From assembly GCF_038007285.1 (NCBI RefSeq), contig NZ_JBBOWX010000001.1, positions 3,179,501-3,243,500 of the forward strand: a stretch of 64,000 bases of DNA. The letters run 5' to 3'. Each line of letters begins with the position of its first letter. The stretch's first letter is position 1. The notes beneath the pieces were generated by a model. The model was not told the origin of the DNA, did no database searches, and saw only the letters and a list, made by a program, of their open reading frames with translations. Both the position numbers and the translations under genes were made by a program. This document shows, one piece after another, positions 45,441 through 55,057 of the stretch. This DNA is from Sporosarcina sp. FSL K6-3457 (GTDB lineage Bacteria; Bacillota; Bacilli; Bacillales_A; Planococcaceae).

Positions 45441-47001
45441 TGCGATCATCACCTTCTTTCACTACAACTTCGTTCCCTACTACAGCCATCTCCGTTTTTG
45501 AATGTCCCGCCATAAGCAACCCTAGTTCTTGCTCAGACGTTTCAGCCGGGCTAACTACATCGACAATTTCACCATCATAAATGACGGCGATTCGGTCGGA
45601 AACGTTTATCACCTCATCTAGCTCAAAGGAAATCAGTAAAACTGCTTTCCCGTTGTCTCGCTGTTCAATCAGTCTTTTATGGATGAACTCAATCGCACCA
45701 ACGTCGAGTCCACGTGTCGGCAACGCAGCAATCAAGAGATCCGGATTCCGTTCCACTTCACGTCCAATAATAAGCTTCTGCTGATTACCGCCAGAAAGTG
45801 CTCTTGCCAATTCATGTTCACCTTGCGTCCTAACATCATAAGCATCGATAATTTCTTTCGCTTTTTCTGACACTACTTTGTACTTCATAATGCCATTTTT
45901 CGAAAGTGGCTCATGATAATACGATTGTAAAGCGCCATTGTAACCGACAGTAAAGTCCAGTACAAGACCATGCTTATGACGATCCTGTGGAATATGACCG
46001 ACACCTGTTTCAGTAATTTCTCTTGGTTTTTTACCCGTTACATCTTTTGAATTGATTGTGATTTTTCCACTTTTGACTTTACGCAGCCCGGTGATTGCCT
46101 CAATAAGTTCAGTTTGTCCGTTGCCGTCAATCCCAGCAATTCCAACAATTTCTCCTCTTCGCACAGAAAGGTTCAGCCCCTTCACCTTTGCGACACCCCG
46201 ATAATCTTCTACAACAAGATTTTCAATATGTAATACTTCATTCTTTGGGTTTGAAGGACCTTTTTCCGTCTTGAACGTCACCTGACGCCCGACCATCAAT
46301 GTCGCCAATTCTTCAGGATCTGTTTCAGCGGTAATAACCGTTCCAATCCCTTGCCCTTTACGGATGACCGTCACACGGTCAGACACATCCATAATTTCCT
46401 GAAGCTTATGCGTGATGATGATAATTGATTTTCCTTCTTCAATGAGCTTTTTCATAATCGCAATCAATTCATCGATTTCCTGCGGTGTCAAAGAAGCTGT
46501 CGGTTCATCGAAAATAAGGATTTCAGCACCCCGATATAATGTTTTCAATATCTCTACACGCTGTTGCATACCAACAGATATATCTTCGATTTTGGCATTA
46601 GGATCAACATCCAGACCATACAGTTCCGAAATTTCTGCAACCTTTTTCGCAGCTTCTTTAATGTTGATGACACCCATTTTTTTCGGCTCATTACCTAAAA
46701 TGATATTTTCAGTAACTGTTAGATTTTCAACAAGCATGAAATGTTGATGCACCATACCGATACCAAGATCATTTGCGACATTCGGATTGGTGATATCGAC
46801 CTTTTGACCACGTACCCGGATTTCCCCACCCTCCGGTTGATATAAGCCAAAAAGAACGTTCATCAATGTTGATTTCCCTGCACCATTTTCGCCTAACAGC
46901 GCATGAATTTCACCTTTTTCAAGCTGAAGCGTAATATTATCATTTGCGACAAAGGTACCGAATTCTTTTCTTATATTTAGCATTTCAATAACATATTCCA
47001 A
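45430..47001 (-). CDS. nupO: Nucleoside ABC transporter ATP-binding protein NupO
   Basis: About 523 residues with two ABC cassettes in tandem. Cassette one has Walker A LLGENGAGKSTLMN near 34, signature ISVGMQQRVEIL near 140 and LIFDEPTASLTP near 160. Cassette two has a diverged Walker A (GIAGIDGNGQTEL near 290) and signature LSGGNQQKLIIGRE near 405, as usual for this sugar/nucleoside type. The start is the TTG at 47001 with GAGGAAGTGAATCCA before it; the protein then begins EYVIEMLNIRKEF like B. subtilis NupO. It energises import through NupPQ. Confidence 0.93.
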   Translation of the reverse strand: MEYVIEMLNIRKEFGTFVANDNITLQLEKGEIHALLGENGAGKSTLMNVLFGLYQPEGGEIRVRGQKVDITNPNVANDLGIGMVHQHFMLVENLTVTENIILGNEPKKMGVINIKEAAKKVAEISELYGLDVDPNAKIEDISVGMQQRVEILKTLYRGAEILIFDEPTASLTPQEIDELIAIMKKLIEEGKSIIIITHKLQEIMDVSDRVTVIRKGQGIGTVITAETDPEELATLMVGRQVTFKTEKGPSNPKNEVLHIENLVVEDYRGVAKVKGLNLSVRRGEIVGIAGIDGNGQTELIEAITGLRKVKSGKITINSKDVTGKKPREITETGVGHIPQDRHKHGLVLDFTVGYNGALQSYYHEPLSKNGIMKYKVVSEKAKEIIDAYDVRTQGEHELARALSGGNQQKLIIGREVERNPDLLIAALPTRGLDVGAIEFIHKRLIEQRDNGKAVLLISFELDEVINVSDRIAVIYDGEIVDVVSPAETSEQELGLLMAGHSKTEMAVVGNEVVVKEGDDRNVK

Positions 47002-47042
47002 TGGATTCACTTCCTCGCGTTTGGGTTTAATAAAATTAAATT

Positions 47043-47145
47043 GACACATGAAAAGATTCCGTGTGAGGAATCTTTTCGTCTATTAATTTAAATTGTTGTC
47101 TCATCATGAAATGATGAAGGTCGGACTAGACCGACCCTCATCATT
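47043..47145 (-). terminator. Two hairpins between the lipoprotein gene and nupO
   Basis: The first in transcription order, GATGAGGGTCGG pairing with CCGACCTTCATC, lies near 47107-47143. The second, GAAAAGATTCC pairing with GGAATCTTTTC, lies near 47047-47078. They could terminate partly or protect the upstream lipoprotein mRNA. Confidence 0.6.
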
Positions 47146-47159
47146 GTTTACTCGCCTAA

Positions 47160-48236
47160 TTATTTAGCTGGGAATTCTGGAACTTCAATTTCACCGTCAG
47201 CGATTTTTTTCGCAAACTCATCGATTTGAGTAAGGACGTCCTCTGGAATTGCACCGCGTGAATCTGCAAGCGCGATTCCTTCGTCAGCAAGCCCGTATGT
47301 GACTACTTCGCCACCCGGGAATTTACCATCACGTGCAAGTTCTGCAATATTTTTAACCCCTACGTCTACACGTTTAAGCATAGAAGTCAATGTAATGTTT
47401 TCATCGCCGACTTGACCTTCATCATACTGATCAGAGTCAACACCGATAACCCAAACATATGCATCTTTATCAGCCGATTTACGTTCTTTCGCTTCTGAGA
47501 ATACACCGTTACCTGTACCACCTGCAGCGTGGAAAATGATATCTACGCCAGATGAATACATACGGTTCGCTGTTGCTTTACCAAGTTCTGCCTTGTCAAA
47601 TGCACCTGTATACTGAACATCAACTGTAATGTCAGGCTTCACTGCTGCTACACCTGCTACAAAACCAGCGTGGAAACGTTCGATTACAGGAATTTCCATA
47701 CCGCCAACAAAACCGATTTTATCCGATTTTGTCATCAGTGCAGCTGCTACACCTGCAAGGTAAGATCCTTCTTGCTCTTTAAACATAATACTTGCCACGT
47801 TCGGACGGTCAGAAATTTCATCCACAAGACCGAACATTGCATCTGGATGCTGGTCTGCAACTGTTTCAATTGCATCTTTTAATAAGAATCCGATACCGTA
47901 AACAATGTCGAAGTCACGGCGTACAAGACGATTCAAGTTCGGCTCATAATCAGAGTCACTCGTAGATGTTAGGAAGTCAAAACCACCATCACCCTTTTCA
48001 AGATTGTTCTCTTCACCATATTCTTGAATCCCTTTCCAAGCAGATTGGTTGAACGATTTGTCGTCAACACCGCCTGTATCAGTGATCATCGCGACTGAAA
48101 AATTCTCTTCGCTCGTCGTACCACCTTTAGAGTCTGTACTTTCGCTATCTTTTGCTTTGTCTGTTCCGCATGCACCAAGTATTGTACCAGCAGCAAGAAC
48201 TAATGACATTGCAAGTCCAAATTTACGTTTACTCAT
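47160..48236 (-). CDS. nupN: BMP-family nucleoside-binding lipoprotein, second tandem copy
   Basis: This 358-residue extracellular substrate-binding lipoprotein of the Bmp/PnrA (Med) family feeds the NupOPQ importer. A signal peptide ends in the lipobox AAGTILGACG, with the lipidated Cys at 23. After a Ser/Thr/Lys-rich linker comes the binding domain: FSVAMITDTGGVDDKSFNQ near 46, VYGIGFLLKDAIE near 113, KIGFVGGMEIPVIERFHAGF near 172, and IIFHAAGGTGNGVFSEAKER near 234. It is highly similar to the gene at 48,483 and lies just ahead of nupO. ATG at 48236 follows AAGGGGAGG. Confidence 0.92.
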   Translation of the reverse strand: MSKRKFGLAMSLVLAAGTILGACGTDKAKDSESTDSKGGTTSEENFSVAMITDTGGVDDKSFNQSAWKGIQEYGEENNLEKGDGGFDFLTSTSDSDYEPNLNRLVRRDFDIVYGIGFLLKDAIETVADQHPDAMFGLVDEISDRPNVASIMFKEQEGSYLAGVAAALMTKSDKIGFVGGMEIPVIERFHAGFVAGVAAVKPDITVDVQYTGAFDKAELGKATANRMYSSGVDIIFHAAGGTGNGVFSEAKERKSADKDAYVWVIGVDSDQYDEGQVGDENITLTSMLKRVDVGVKNIAELARDGKFPGGEVVTYGLADEGIALADSRGAIPEDVLTQIDEFAKKIADGEIEVPEFPAK

Positions 48237-48275
48237 TGTGGAACCTCCCCTTATTTTTTTATATTAGTAGGACGA

Positions 48276-48304
48276 ATTAACGTCTTATACCCGTTTTCAG
48301 TCAA
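48276..48304 (-). promoter_or_regulatory. Possible promoter for the second lipoprotein gene
   Basis: TTGACT and GTTAAT are separated by 17 bp on the minus strand. The intervening GGGTATAAG block is also found at the same distance upstream of the paralogous gene (49599-49626), so promoter and gene were probably duplicated together. Confidence 0.45.
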
Positions 48305-48432
48305 CTAAAAGTTGAATTGCATTCATTTACTAACATTCACAATTTAGCATCCAAATACACCCTATCAAATCAATGGGCACACTCTCTTATAACTAGCCCA
48401 TAACATAAAATGGTAGCGTTTTCTTAGCAGAT

Positions 48433-48469
48433 AATCATGAAGGCTGGATGACTCCAGCCCTATGATTTT
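48433..48469 (-). terminator. Hairpin after the first lipoprotein gene
   Basis: AATCATAGGGCTGGA pairs with TCCAGCCTTCATGATT (one bulge). Few Ts follow, so it may be a weak terminator or a stabilising 3' end. Confidence 0.5.
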
Positions 48470-48482
48470 CTTATTCAATTTC

Positions 48483-49556
48483 TTATTTAGTAGGATTTTC
48501 AGGTACTTCTATTTCACCTTCAGCAATTTTTTTCGCAAACTCATCGATTTGAGCAAGAACTTCTTCTGAAATTGCACCGCGTGAATCCGTAAGCGCCATT
48601 CCATCTTCAGCTAGACCGTATGTTTTCACTTCTCCACCTGGGAATTTACCATCACGTGCAAGTTCTGAGATATTTTTAACTGCTACATCTACGCGCTTAA
48701 GCAAAGACGTCAACGTGATATTTTCATCGCCAACTTTTCCTTCATCGTACTGGTCGGAGTCGACACCAATGACCCAAACGTAGGCATCTTTGTCCGCCGT
48801 TTTACGTTCTTTCGCCTCTGAAAATACACCATTCCCCGTTGCCCCCGCAGCGTGGAAGATAATATCTACGCCAGATGAATACATACGGTTCGCGGCAGCT
48901 TTACCGAGTTCCGCTTTGTCGAAAGCACCGGTATATTGTACGTCAACTTTAATATCGGGGTTCACGGCTGCAACACCTGCAACGAAGCCCGCATGGAATC
49001 GTTCAATAACTGGAATTTCCATCCCACCAACGAAGCCAATCTTATCAGACTTAGTCATTAGTGCAGCTGTGGCACCCGCAAGAAAAGCACCTTCTTGCTC
49101 TTTGAACATGATGTTAACGACGTTCGGGCGGTCAGCAACTTCGTCGACAAGACCAAACATCTTGTCTGGCTGCTGATCTGCAATTGTTTCAATCGCGTCT
49201 TTCAATAGGAAGCCAATTCCGTATACAAGGTCGAAGTCACGGCGGACAAGTCGATTCAAGTTCGGCTCAAAGTCAGCATCGCCTGTTGATTCTAGGTAAT
49301 CATAGCCGCCGTCGCCTCTTTCAAGGTTGTTTTCTTCCGCGTAATCTTGAATCCCTTTCCAAGCAGATTGGTTGAACGATTTATCATCAACACCGTTTGT
49401 ATCGGTAATCATTGCAATTGAGAAATTATCTTTTTCTACGCTTTCTTTAGAACCTGTACCTTCGTTGTCTTTCGCTTTGTCTGTCCCGCATGCGCCGAGT
49501 AGTGTACCAGCAGCAAGAACCAATGACATTGCAAGTCCAAATTTACGTTTACTCAA
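48483..49556 (-). CDS. BMP-family nucleoside-binding lipoprotein, first tandem copy
   Basis: This 357-residue paralog of the neighbouring lipoprotein is nearly identical over the signal peptide and through most of the binding domain. Lipobox AAGTLLGACG, Cys at 23, then FSIAMITDTNGVDDKSFNQ, GDGGYDYLESTGDADFEPNL, KIGFVGGMEIPVIERFHAGF and IIFHAAGATGNGVFSEAKER. Differences cluster in the linker and around residues 85-100 and 145-160. Both copies appear intact and probably serve the same NupOPQ transporter, perhaps with different affinity. It is the first transporter gene after the GntR regulator. Confidence 0.9.
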   Translation of the reverse strand: MSKRKFGLAMSLVLAAGTLLGACGTDKAKDNEGTGSKESVEKDNFSIAMITDTNGVDDKSFNQSAWKGIQDYAEENNLERGDGGYDYLESTGDADFEPNLNRLVRRDFDLVYGIGFLLKDAIETIADQQPDKMFGLVDEVADRPNVVNIMFKEQEGAFLAGATAALMTKSDKIGFVGGMEIPVIERFHAGFVAGVAAVNPDIKVDVQYTGAFDKAELGKAAANRMYSSGVDIIFHAAGATGNGVFSEAKERKTADKDAYVWVIGVDSDQYDEGKVGDENITLTSLLKRVDVAVKNISELARDGKFPGGEVKTYGLAEDGMALTDSRGAISEEVLAQIDEFAKKIAEGEIEVPENPTK

Positions 49557-49598
49557 TGATGTAACCTCCTGATTTTTTTAAAAAATTAGTTAAATATG

Positions 49599-49626
49599 TT
49601 ACTACCTTATACCCTTTTTCGTACAA
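49599..49626 (-). promoter_or_regulatory. Conserved block upstream of the first lipoprotein gene
   Basis: TTGTACGAAAAAGGGTATAAGG on the minus strand parallels TTGACTGAAAACGGGTATAAGA at 48,283-48,304 ahead of the paralog. It overlaps the end of the GntR gene. It may be the nup promoter or the GntR operator. Confidence 0.4.
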
Positions 49627-50335
49627 CATGAAAACTGAATTTATCAGCCCTAAAATAATTCTTTGAGTAAAGGACCATTTCGCCTTCCTCACTGTAATGT
49701 TGCTGAAGAAGAACAAGAAGTGGTACATCGACGCCACACCTCAAAATCGAGGATGCCTCATCATCATACCCAACTGGTTCGATATGTGTCACAGCTTGAG
49801 CGATACGGATCCTGCCTGACTTTTCAATTGCATCAAAAATGGATTCATTTAATAACTCATCCGTACCTAACGGAATATTTTTTGATAACACTTGATCGAT
49901 ACAATAGACAACTGGCACCTGATCGGCTGTCCTTACCCTTTTGATTGTAACAAGACGATTTTCTTCGCTACAATTAAACTTTGTCATATCATCTTCGCAG
50001 ACGTCTGTTTCTATGACATCCATAAAAATCGTTCCTGGTTCCATCCCCGCATCACGAATCATAGAAGACACACTGGACAAATGTTCAATACCCGAAGAAA
50101 ATAACGGTCGAGGATTAACAAAAGTACCTACACCATGTTTTCGAACAATGACTTTTTCCTCTTCAAGCACACGAAGCGCCTCTCGAAGTGTTGCACGGCT
50201 GACGCCTAACGTACGAGCTAGTTCAAATTCAGAAGGGAATCTTTCGTTCTCCTTGAATATACCTGATTCGATGTCTTGCTTCAAACGCTCAATCACCTGT
50301 ACATATAGATGTCTTTGATCCGCCTTTACCATCAT
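49607..50335 (-). CDS. ymfC: GntR/HutC-family regulator (YmfC, NupR-like)
   Basis: The 242-residue regulator has an N-terminal winged helix (LYVQVIERLKQDIESGIF near 9-26; FELARTLGVSRATLREALRV near 36-55; VRKHGVGTFVN near 64) and a C-terminal UTRA ligand-binding domain. It lies between spoIIIE and the nup genes; in B. subtilis ymfC also follows spoIIIE. Its placement directly upstream of the nucleoside transporter, with only 50 bp between, makes it a likely nup regulator. The ATG at 50335 follows GGGGGAGATGAT. Confidence 0.85.
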   Translation of the reverse strand: MMVKADQRHLYVQVIERLKQDIESGIFKENERFPSEFELARTLGVSRATLREALRVLEEEKVIVRKHGVGTFVNPRPLFSSGIEHLSSVSSMIRDAGMEPGTIFMDVIETDVCEDDMTKFNCSEENRLVTIKRVRTADQVPVVYCIDQVLSKNIPLGTDELLNESIFDAIEKSGRIRIAQAVTHIEPVGYDDEASSILRCGVDVPLLVLLQQHYSEEGEMVLYSKNYFRADKFSFHVVRKRV

Positions 50336-50493
50336 ATCATCTCCCCCTCAGCGAGGTCAGACCTCTGATGTTAAACGTCACTACTAATCATCCATACTAT
50401 ATCACTTTCATCATACAAAATAAACAGCCTTCTGAAAAAAATATAAATGTGTTCGTTCAAAGTACTAAATTATACCTATTTCATCATGCTACT

Positions 50494-50528
50494 TATCAAT
50501 CATGCCTCGGCTTAGTATGAGTTCAAAA
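50494..50528. repeat. Dispersed repeat, 5' remnant
   Basis: ATCAATCATGCCTCGGCTTAGTATGAGTTCAAAATC resembles the start of the 43,256 copy (ATCAATTACGTCTCGGCTTAATTGCG and onward). It ends at the spoIIIE stop. Confidence 0.45.
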
Positions 50529-52886
50529 TCAATATTCATCCACTTCGCCCCTGCCGATCAAGACTTGGCGTGGCTTACTGCCCTCAGACGGCCCGACAAC
50601 CCCACGCATCTCCATCTGATCAACAATTCGCGCTGCTCTTGAATATCCTACTCGAAAACGGCGTTGTAGCATGGATACAGATGCTGTCTGCATTTCTGTG
50701 ACAAGCTGCACGGCTTCATCATATAATTCGTCCGTTTCTTCATGGGCTGGTACTTCCTTAATATCTTGCGGAATCATTTCTTCTTGATACTGAGCCTTTT
50801 GCTGTTCAATGACGAAGTCAACAATCGCTTCTACCTCACTGTCCGATACAAACGCACCTTGAATACGGACTGGCTTGGCAACGCCCGCTGGTAAGAATAG
50901 CATATCTCCTCTTCCCAGCAGCTTTTCCGCCCCTCCACTATCCAAAATCGTCCGTGAATCAATGGCTGATGATACAGCGAATGCCACGCGCGATGGAATA
51001 TTAGCTTTAATAATCCCTGTGATGACATCAACACTTGGACGTTGTGTGGCAATAATTAAGTGAATACCCGCCGCACGAGCCATTTGTGCTAGTCGTGTAA
51101 TGGAATCTTCAACGTCACTGGATGCAACCATCATCAGATCTGCCAACTCATCGACTATAACAACTATATAAGGCATGCGTGGATGTTTTTCTCCATTCTC
51201 TTCATTCCACACTTCAATATGATCGTTATAACCTTCAATATTTCGTGTACCCGTATGTGAAAATAATTCATAACGTCGTTCCATTTCAGAAACTACTTTT
51301 TGCAAAGCTTGAGATGCTTTCCGTGGGTCGGTAACGACAGGTGCTAAAAGATGTGGCACGCCATTATAGACATTCAATTCCACCATTTTCGGGTCAATCA
51401 TCATCATTTTGACTTCATGTGGTTTGGCACGCATTAAAATACTGACAATAATACCGTTGATACAGACACTTTTCCCGCTCCCAGTTGAACCAGCAATGAG
51501 TACATGTGGCATTTTGTTTAATTCTGCGAGCATCGCCTGTCCTGTGACGTCGCGGCCAAGCGAAATCATCAATTTAGAATCTGGTCGATTATTTTCCTTT
51601 GCCTCAATGACTTCACGCAAGCTAACAACAGCAATTGAACTATTTGGCACTTCGATACCAATAGCGGACTTTCCTGGAATAGGTGCTTCGATTCGAATGC
51701 CGCTCGCAGCGAGCGCCAGTGCAATATCATCCGCTAAGCTCACAATCCGACTCACTTTAACACCTGTATCCGGTAACACTTCGTATTTCGTGACAGCAGG
51801 TCCTAGATGCACTTGCGTCACTTTGGCTTTGACGCCAAAACTAAGAAACGTCCGTTCTAATTTTTGAGCGTTTGCTTGAATGGAATCGTATTCCTCCGAC
51901 TGATCGATAACTGGCGTTTGTTTTAGTAGAGATGCTGGAGGCAAAATATACGATTCATTCTCTTCTTCCCCCGCCACAGCTGTTGTATAGGGGACAACTT
52001 CTTCTGTGACCAGCTGTTCTTCTGGGTGTAGCTTGTCTTCCACCGCAGTTTGAGACGGCTTTGCAACTACCTTCGCTTGCGACAGCTCTTCGACCTTCGC
52101 TTGCTCATCACGAACTGGCTTGTCGACCCGTTCACTAAATGCGGAAATAATGGGCTGTGACACAACTTCCTCTTCCATCTGCGAGTCGGGTAATTCTTCA
52201 ACGACAGTAGCCCTTCTCATTTTCTTCGAACGACTTGCCCTTGTTGCAGGTGCTGGTGCTGATTTTTCTTTTTTAGCAAATAGCTCTGTCAATTTTTCAA
52301 CAATTTTCGGGAAATAATCAATTACATAAGGCACAAACGCTTTTCCAGTTATAAGAACAAGACCAATAAGCAATAATAAGACACCGGCAACCATCGCACC
52401 TGCCGAATCAAACAATGAATGAAATAGCGCAAACAGGACGGCTCCTATCATCCCGCCACCCAATGCACCACTTCTTGACGTAATGCCACCATTTGTAATG
52501 AGTACTTTCCACGTTTCTTTCAGTGCTGAATCTGTCATCAGTATACGACTTGCATGCAATTCCTTGAACAAATAGACATGACTAAACAAGACAAGACTTG
52601 CTAAAATGAACAAGCTACCTCCGACAATACGGTTTTTCCAACCTCCTGCCTTGCGCTTAATCATGAACATCAATGCTTGTACAATGAGTAGTAGTGGAAT
52701 CGCACTATGCCAATTCCCTAATATAAAACGAGCGACTGAAGATAATCCTCTACCAACAATGCCAAATTCAAAAATAATGATGACAGCAAGCCCCATCATC
52801 GCCAAGCCAATTACTTCATATAATAATGGGTTTAACCCGGACGGCTTCTTTTTCTTTGCGGCTGCCTTCTTCTTTTTCCTAGCCAC
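50529..52886 (-). CDS. spoIIIE: DNA translocase SpoIIIE/FtsK
   Basis: SpoIIIE pumps the chromosome into the forespore. The GTG at 52886 follows GGAGGAGGGAAA and gives about 785 residues. The N-terminus is Lys-rich ([13 protein letters not shown]), followed by four membrane segments (about 25-180), an acidic linker, and the motor with Walker [16 protein letters not shown] near 465 and [13 protein letters not shown] near 585. The C-terminal gamma winged helix has [18 protein letters not shown] near 745. It stands in the B. subtilis position, but tepA and ylzJ are missing between it and rnjB. Confidence 0.96.
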   Translation of the reverse strand: MARKKKKAAAKKKKPSGLNPLLYEVIGLAMMGLAVIIIFEFGIVGRGLSSVARFILGNWHSAIPLLLIVQALMFMIKRKAGGWKNRIVGGSLFILASLVLFSHVYLFKELHASRILMTDSALKETWKVLITNGGITSRSGALGGGMIGAVLFALFHSLFDSAGAMVAGVLLLLIGLVLITGKAFVPYVIDYFPKIVEKLTELFAKKEKSAPAPATRASRSKKMRRATVVEELPDSQMEEEVVSQPIISAFSERVDKPVRDEQAKVEELSQAKVVAKPSQTAVEDKLHPEEQLVTEEVVPYTTAVAGEEENESYILPPASLLKQTPVIDQSEEYDSIQANAQKLERTFLSFGVKAKVTQVHLGPAVTKYEVLPDTGVKVSRIVSLADDIALALAASGIRIEAPIPGKSAIGIEVPNSSIAVVSLREVIEAKENNRPDSKLMISLGRDVTGQAMLAELNKMPHVLIAGSTGSGKSVCINGIIVSILMRAKPHEVKMMMIDPKMVELNVYNGVPHLLAPVVTDPRKASQALQKVVSEMERRYELFSHTGTRNIEGYNDHIEVWNEENGEKHPRMPYIVVIVDELADLMMVASSDVEDSITRLAQMARAAGIHLIIATQRPSVDVITGIIKANIPSRVAFAVSSAIDSRTILDSGGAEKLLGRGDMLFLPAGVAKPVRIQGAFVSDSEVEAIVDFVIEQQKAQYQEEMIPQDIKEVPAHEETDELYDEAVQLVTEMQTASVSMLQRRFRVGYSRAARIVDQMEMRGVVGPSEGSKPRQVLIGRGEVDEY

Positions 52887-53019
52887 TTTCCCTCCTCCTT
52901 CCGACAAAAAATATTGCAAGTTCCTCTAAGTATAAATGTCAACAATGCAACCGTGATACTAAGCAACATTTTTCTCAAGCTAGACAGTGTTTCTGTCTGA
53001 CTAAGCAACACTAAATTAA

Positions 53020-53066
53020 CACAAAAGGATTTCCCGCCGTTCAGACGGCAAGGAAATCCTTCGGAT
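53020..53066 (-). terminator. Terminator of rnjB
   Basis: GGATTTCC with an inner GCCGTC/GACGGC-like stem pairs with GGAAATCC, followed by TTTTG on the minus strand. Confidence 0.8.
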
Positions 53067-53101
53067 CGGTCCTATCATTTGTTACTTATTAGTATTTATA
53101 A

Positions 53102-54769
53102 TTAGTATTCCATAATAATCGGAATAATCATCGGTCTTCTTTTCGTTTGTTGGAACAAATACGAGCTTAGTGTATCGCGGATCTCTTGTTTAATGTTTGT
53201 CCATTCAAACGTCTCTTTATTCACATACTTCTCAACTATTTTAGTAACGAGTTTTGTCGATTCGTCAAACAACTCTTCCGATTCACGTACATAAACGAAT
53301 CCGCGCGAGACAATTTCCGGACCAGCGGCAATGCGTTTTTGTTTGCGACTAAGTGTCACAACGACTGTGAATATCCCGTCCTGTGACAGTAATTTACGGT
53401 CGCGAAGAACAATATTCCCCACATCCCCTACACCGATACCATCGATAAGGATATTCCCTGCTTGAACGCGTCCGCTCATACGCATTTTGTCACTCTTATA
53501 TTCGACGATATCTCCTTTGTCAGCAATAAATACTTGTGATTTTTGGAGACCCGTTTCCTGCGCAAGCTTAGAATGGGCGATCAGCATTCGATATTCCCCT
53601 TGAATCGGGATGAAATACTTCGGCTGCATTAAGTTCAGCATCAGTTTCAAGTCTTCTTGACTACCATGACCTGATACGTGAACATTTTTACTAGATGTCA
53701 ATACGGTTGCGCCTGCTTTGGCAAGGTCATTCATCGTTTGGTACATCGATACTTCCATACCTGGCGATGGTGTAAACGTAATTAACACTGTATCTGTTTC
53801 TTTAATGCGAATATCTTTATGATGCTTACGCACAATGCGCTCAAGTGCATCTAGTGGCTCGCCTTTATTACCCGTCACGATAATGACAACTTGGCTGTCA
53901 TCATATTTGTCGATTTCTTTAACCGGAATAACGACATCATCTTTAATCGTTAAATAGCCCAACTTGACACCGACTTCGAAATAGCTTTCTAAGCTTTTTC
54001 CAACAACCGCTACTTTTTTACCGTTTTCAAACGCTTTGTCAAACACTTGTTGGATGCGGATGAAATTCGATGCGTAGAGTGCAACGAGAATTCGACCTTC
54101 CGCACCGTGGAAGGTTTTAGATAAGCTATTCTCAATCACTGATTCAGAAGTTGTATAGCCAGGACGCTCCGCCTCAGATGAATCTGACATCAGGATGAAG
54201 ACGCCCTCTTCCCCAAGCGCCGCCATTTTCGCAATATCCGGACGGTATTTCCCTTTAGCAGACTGGTCAAATTTGAATTCGCCTGTATGCACAATTGCCC
54301 CTTCGCTCGTATGGAATACGATGCCAAGCGAGTCTGGAATACTGTGCGTTGTATGGAAAAATGTGACGTGCGTGCCTTTGAAATTCATCCGGCTTTTGTT
54401 TGTCACCTCGAAAAACTTAACGCTTGGTGGTGCTGGCATTTCTTTCAAATGTTCTTTTGCTAGTGCAATTGTCAGTTTAGATCCATAGACAGGTGCCTGC
54501 ACTTTTTGTAGCAGATAGGCAATCGACCCGATTGCATCTTCGTGACCATGTGTTAAAAACACACCTTTGACGCGTTCTTTGTTTTCTTCGATATAAGAAA
54601 TGTCTGGAATAACGATGTCGATTCCAAGCATTTCTCCTTCTGGGAACATGAGTCCTGCGTCGACGATGAAGAGTTCTTCATCAATTTCGACGACGTACAT
54701 CGCTTTCCCAATTTCGCCCACTCCACCGAGAGGGATGATTCTTATTAGTTCATTTTTAGTTTTTACCAC
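53102..54769 (-). CDS. rnjB: Ribonuclease J2
   Basis: RNase J2 is a metallo-beta-lactamase/beta-CASP RNase that acts with RNase J1 in 5'-3' RNA decay and processing. The 555-residue product has RIIPLGGVGEIGKAMYVVE near 10-28 and FLTHGHEDAIG near 71-81. In J1 the motif reads HGHEDHIG; the Ala in place of the second His marks the J2 branch, which has weak activity on its own. VSGHGSQEDLKLML near 366 is the beta-CASP region. The GTG at 54769 follows AGGAGGAAACAAT. It lies after dapA as in B. subtilis ymfA. Confidence 0.94.
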   Translation of the reverse strand: MVKTKNELIRIIPLGGVGEIGKAMYVVEIDEELFIVDAGLMFPEGEMLGIDIVIPDISYIEENKERVKGVFLTHGHEDAIGSIAYLLQKVQAPVYGSKLTIALAKEHLKEMPAPPSVKFFEVTNKSRMNFKGTHVTFFHTTHSIPDSLGIVFHTSEGAIVHTGEFKFDQSAKGKYRPDIAKMAALGEEGVFILMSDSSEAERPGYTTSESVIENSLSKTFHGAEGRILVALYASNFIRIQQVFDKAFENGKKVAVVGKSLESYFEVGVKLGYLTIKDDVVIPVKEIDKYDDSQVVIIVTGNKGEPLDALERIVRKHHKDIRIKETDTVLITFTPSPGMEVSMYQTMNDLAKAGATVLTSSKNVHVSGHGSQEDLKLMLNLMQPKYFIPIQGEYRMLIAHSKLAQETGLQKSQVFIADKGDIVEYKSDKMRMSGRVQAGNILIDGIGVGDVGNIVLRDRKLLSQDGIFTVVVTLSRKQKRIAAGPEIVSRGFVYVRESEELFDESTKLVTKIVEKYVNKETFEWTNIKQEIRDTLSSYLFQQTKRRPMIIPIIMEY

Positions 54770-54844
54770 ATTGTTTCCTCCTAGTACTCATTCCCGTCCA
54801 TCACGACTAAGTTTCATTATACGGGACAGAACCTTTCTGTACAA

Positions 54845-54877
54845 ACAAAAAAAGCCGGTGATTGCTACCGGCTTTAA
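54845..54877 (-). terminator. Terminator ahead of rnjB
   Basis: AAAGCCGGTAGC pairs with the ACCGGCTTT arm, followed by a run of Ts on the minus strand. It ends the dapA transcript. Confidence 0.85.
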
Positions 54878-54884
54878 TTAGGTG

Positions 54885-55045
54885 GGATATTCCACTGAAT
54901 CCGCTGCGACGATTGGGGGCATCCCGCCATAATTAGCTACTCTTTTGCATCTTCTGTATAATTTCTGCAAAGAACGCAGAAATTATACAAACCGAACCCT
55001 TCGTTGTTCGGCTGGCTACCCCTGTTAAGGCGCCTTTGCTGGTGT
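54885..55045 (-). other. Highly structured intergenic region of unknown function
   Basis: No gene is seen. TGTATAATTTCTGC (54955-54968) pairs perfectly over 14 bp with GCAGAAATTATACA (54976-54989). Next to it CCGAAC (54992-54997) pairs with GTTCGG (55006-55011). A GGCGGGATGCCCCC segment lies near 54915-54930. On the minus strand these would be RNA hairpins between dapA and its terminator. I match it to no known riboswitch. Confidence 0.5.
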
Positions 55046-55057
55046 TATATGATTTAA

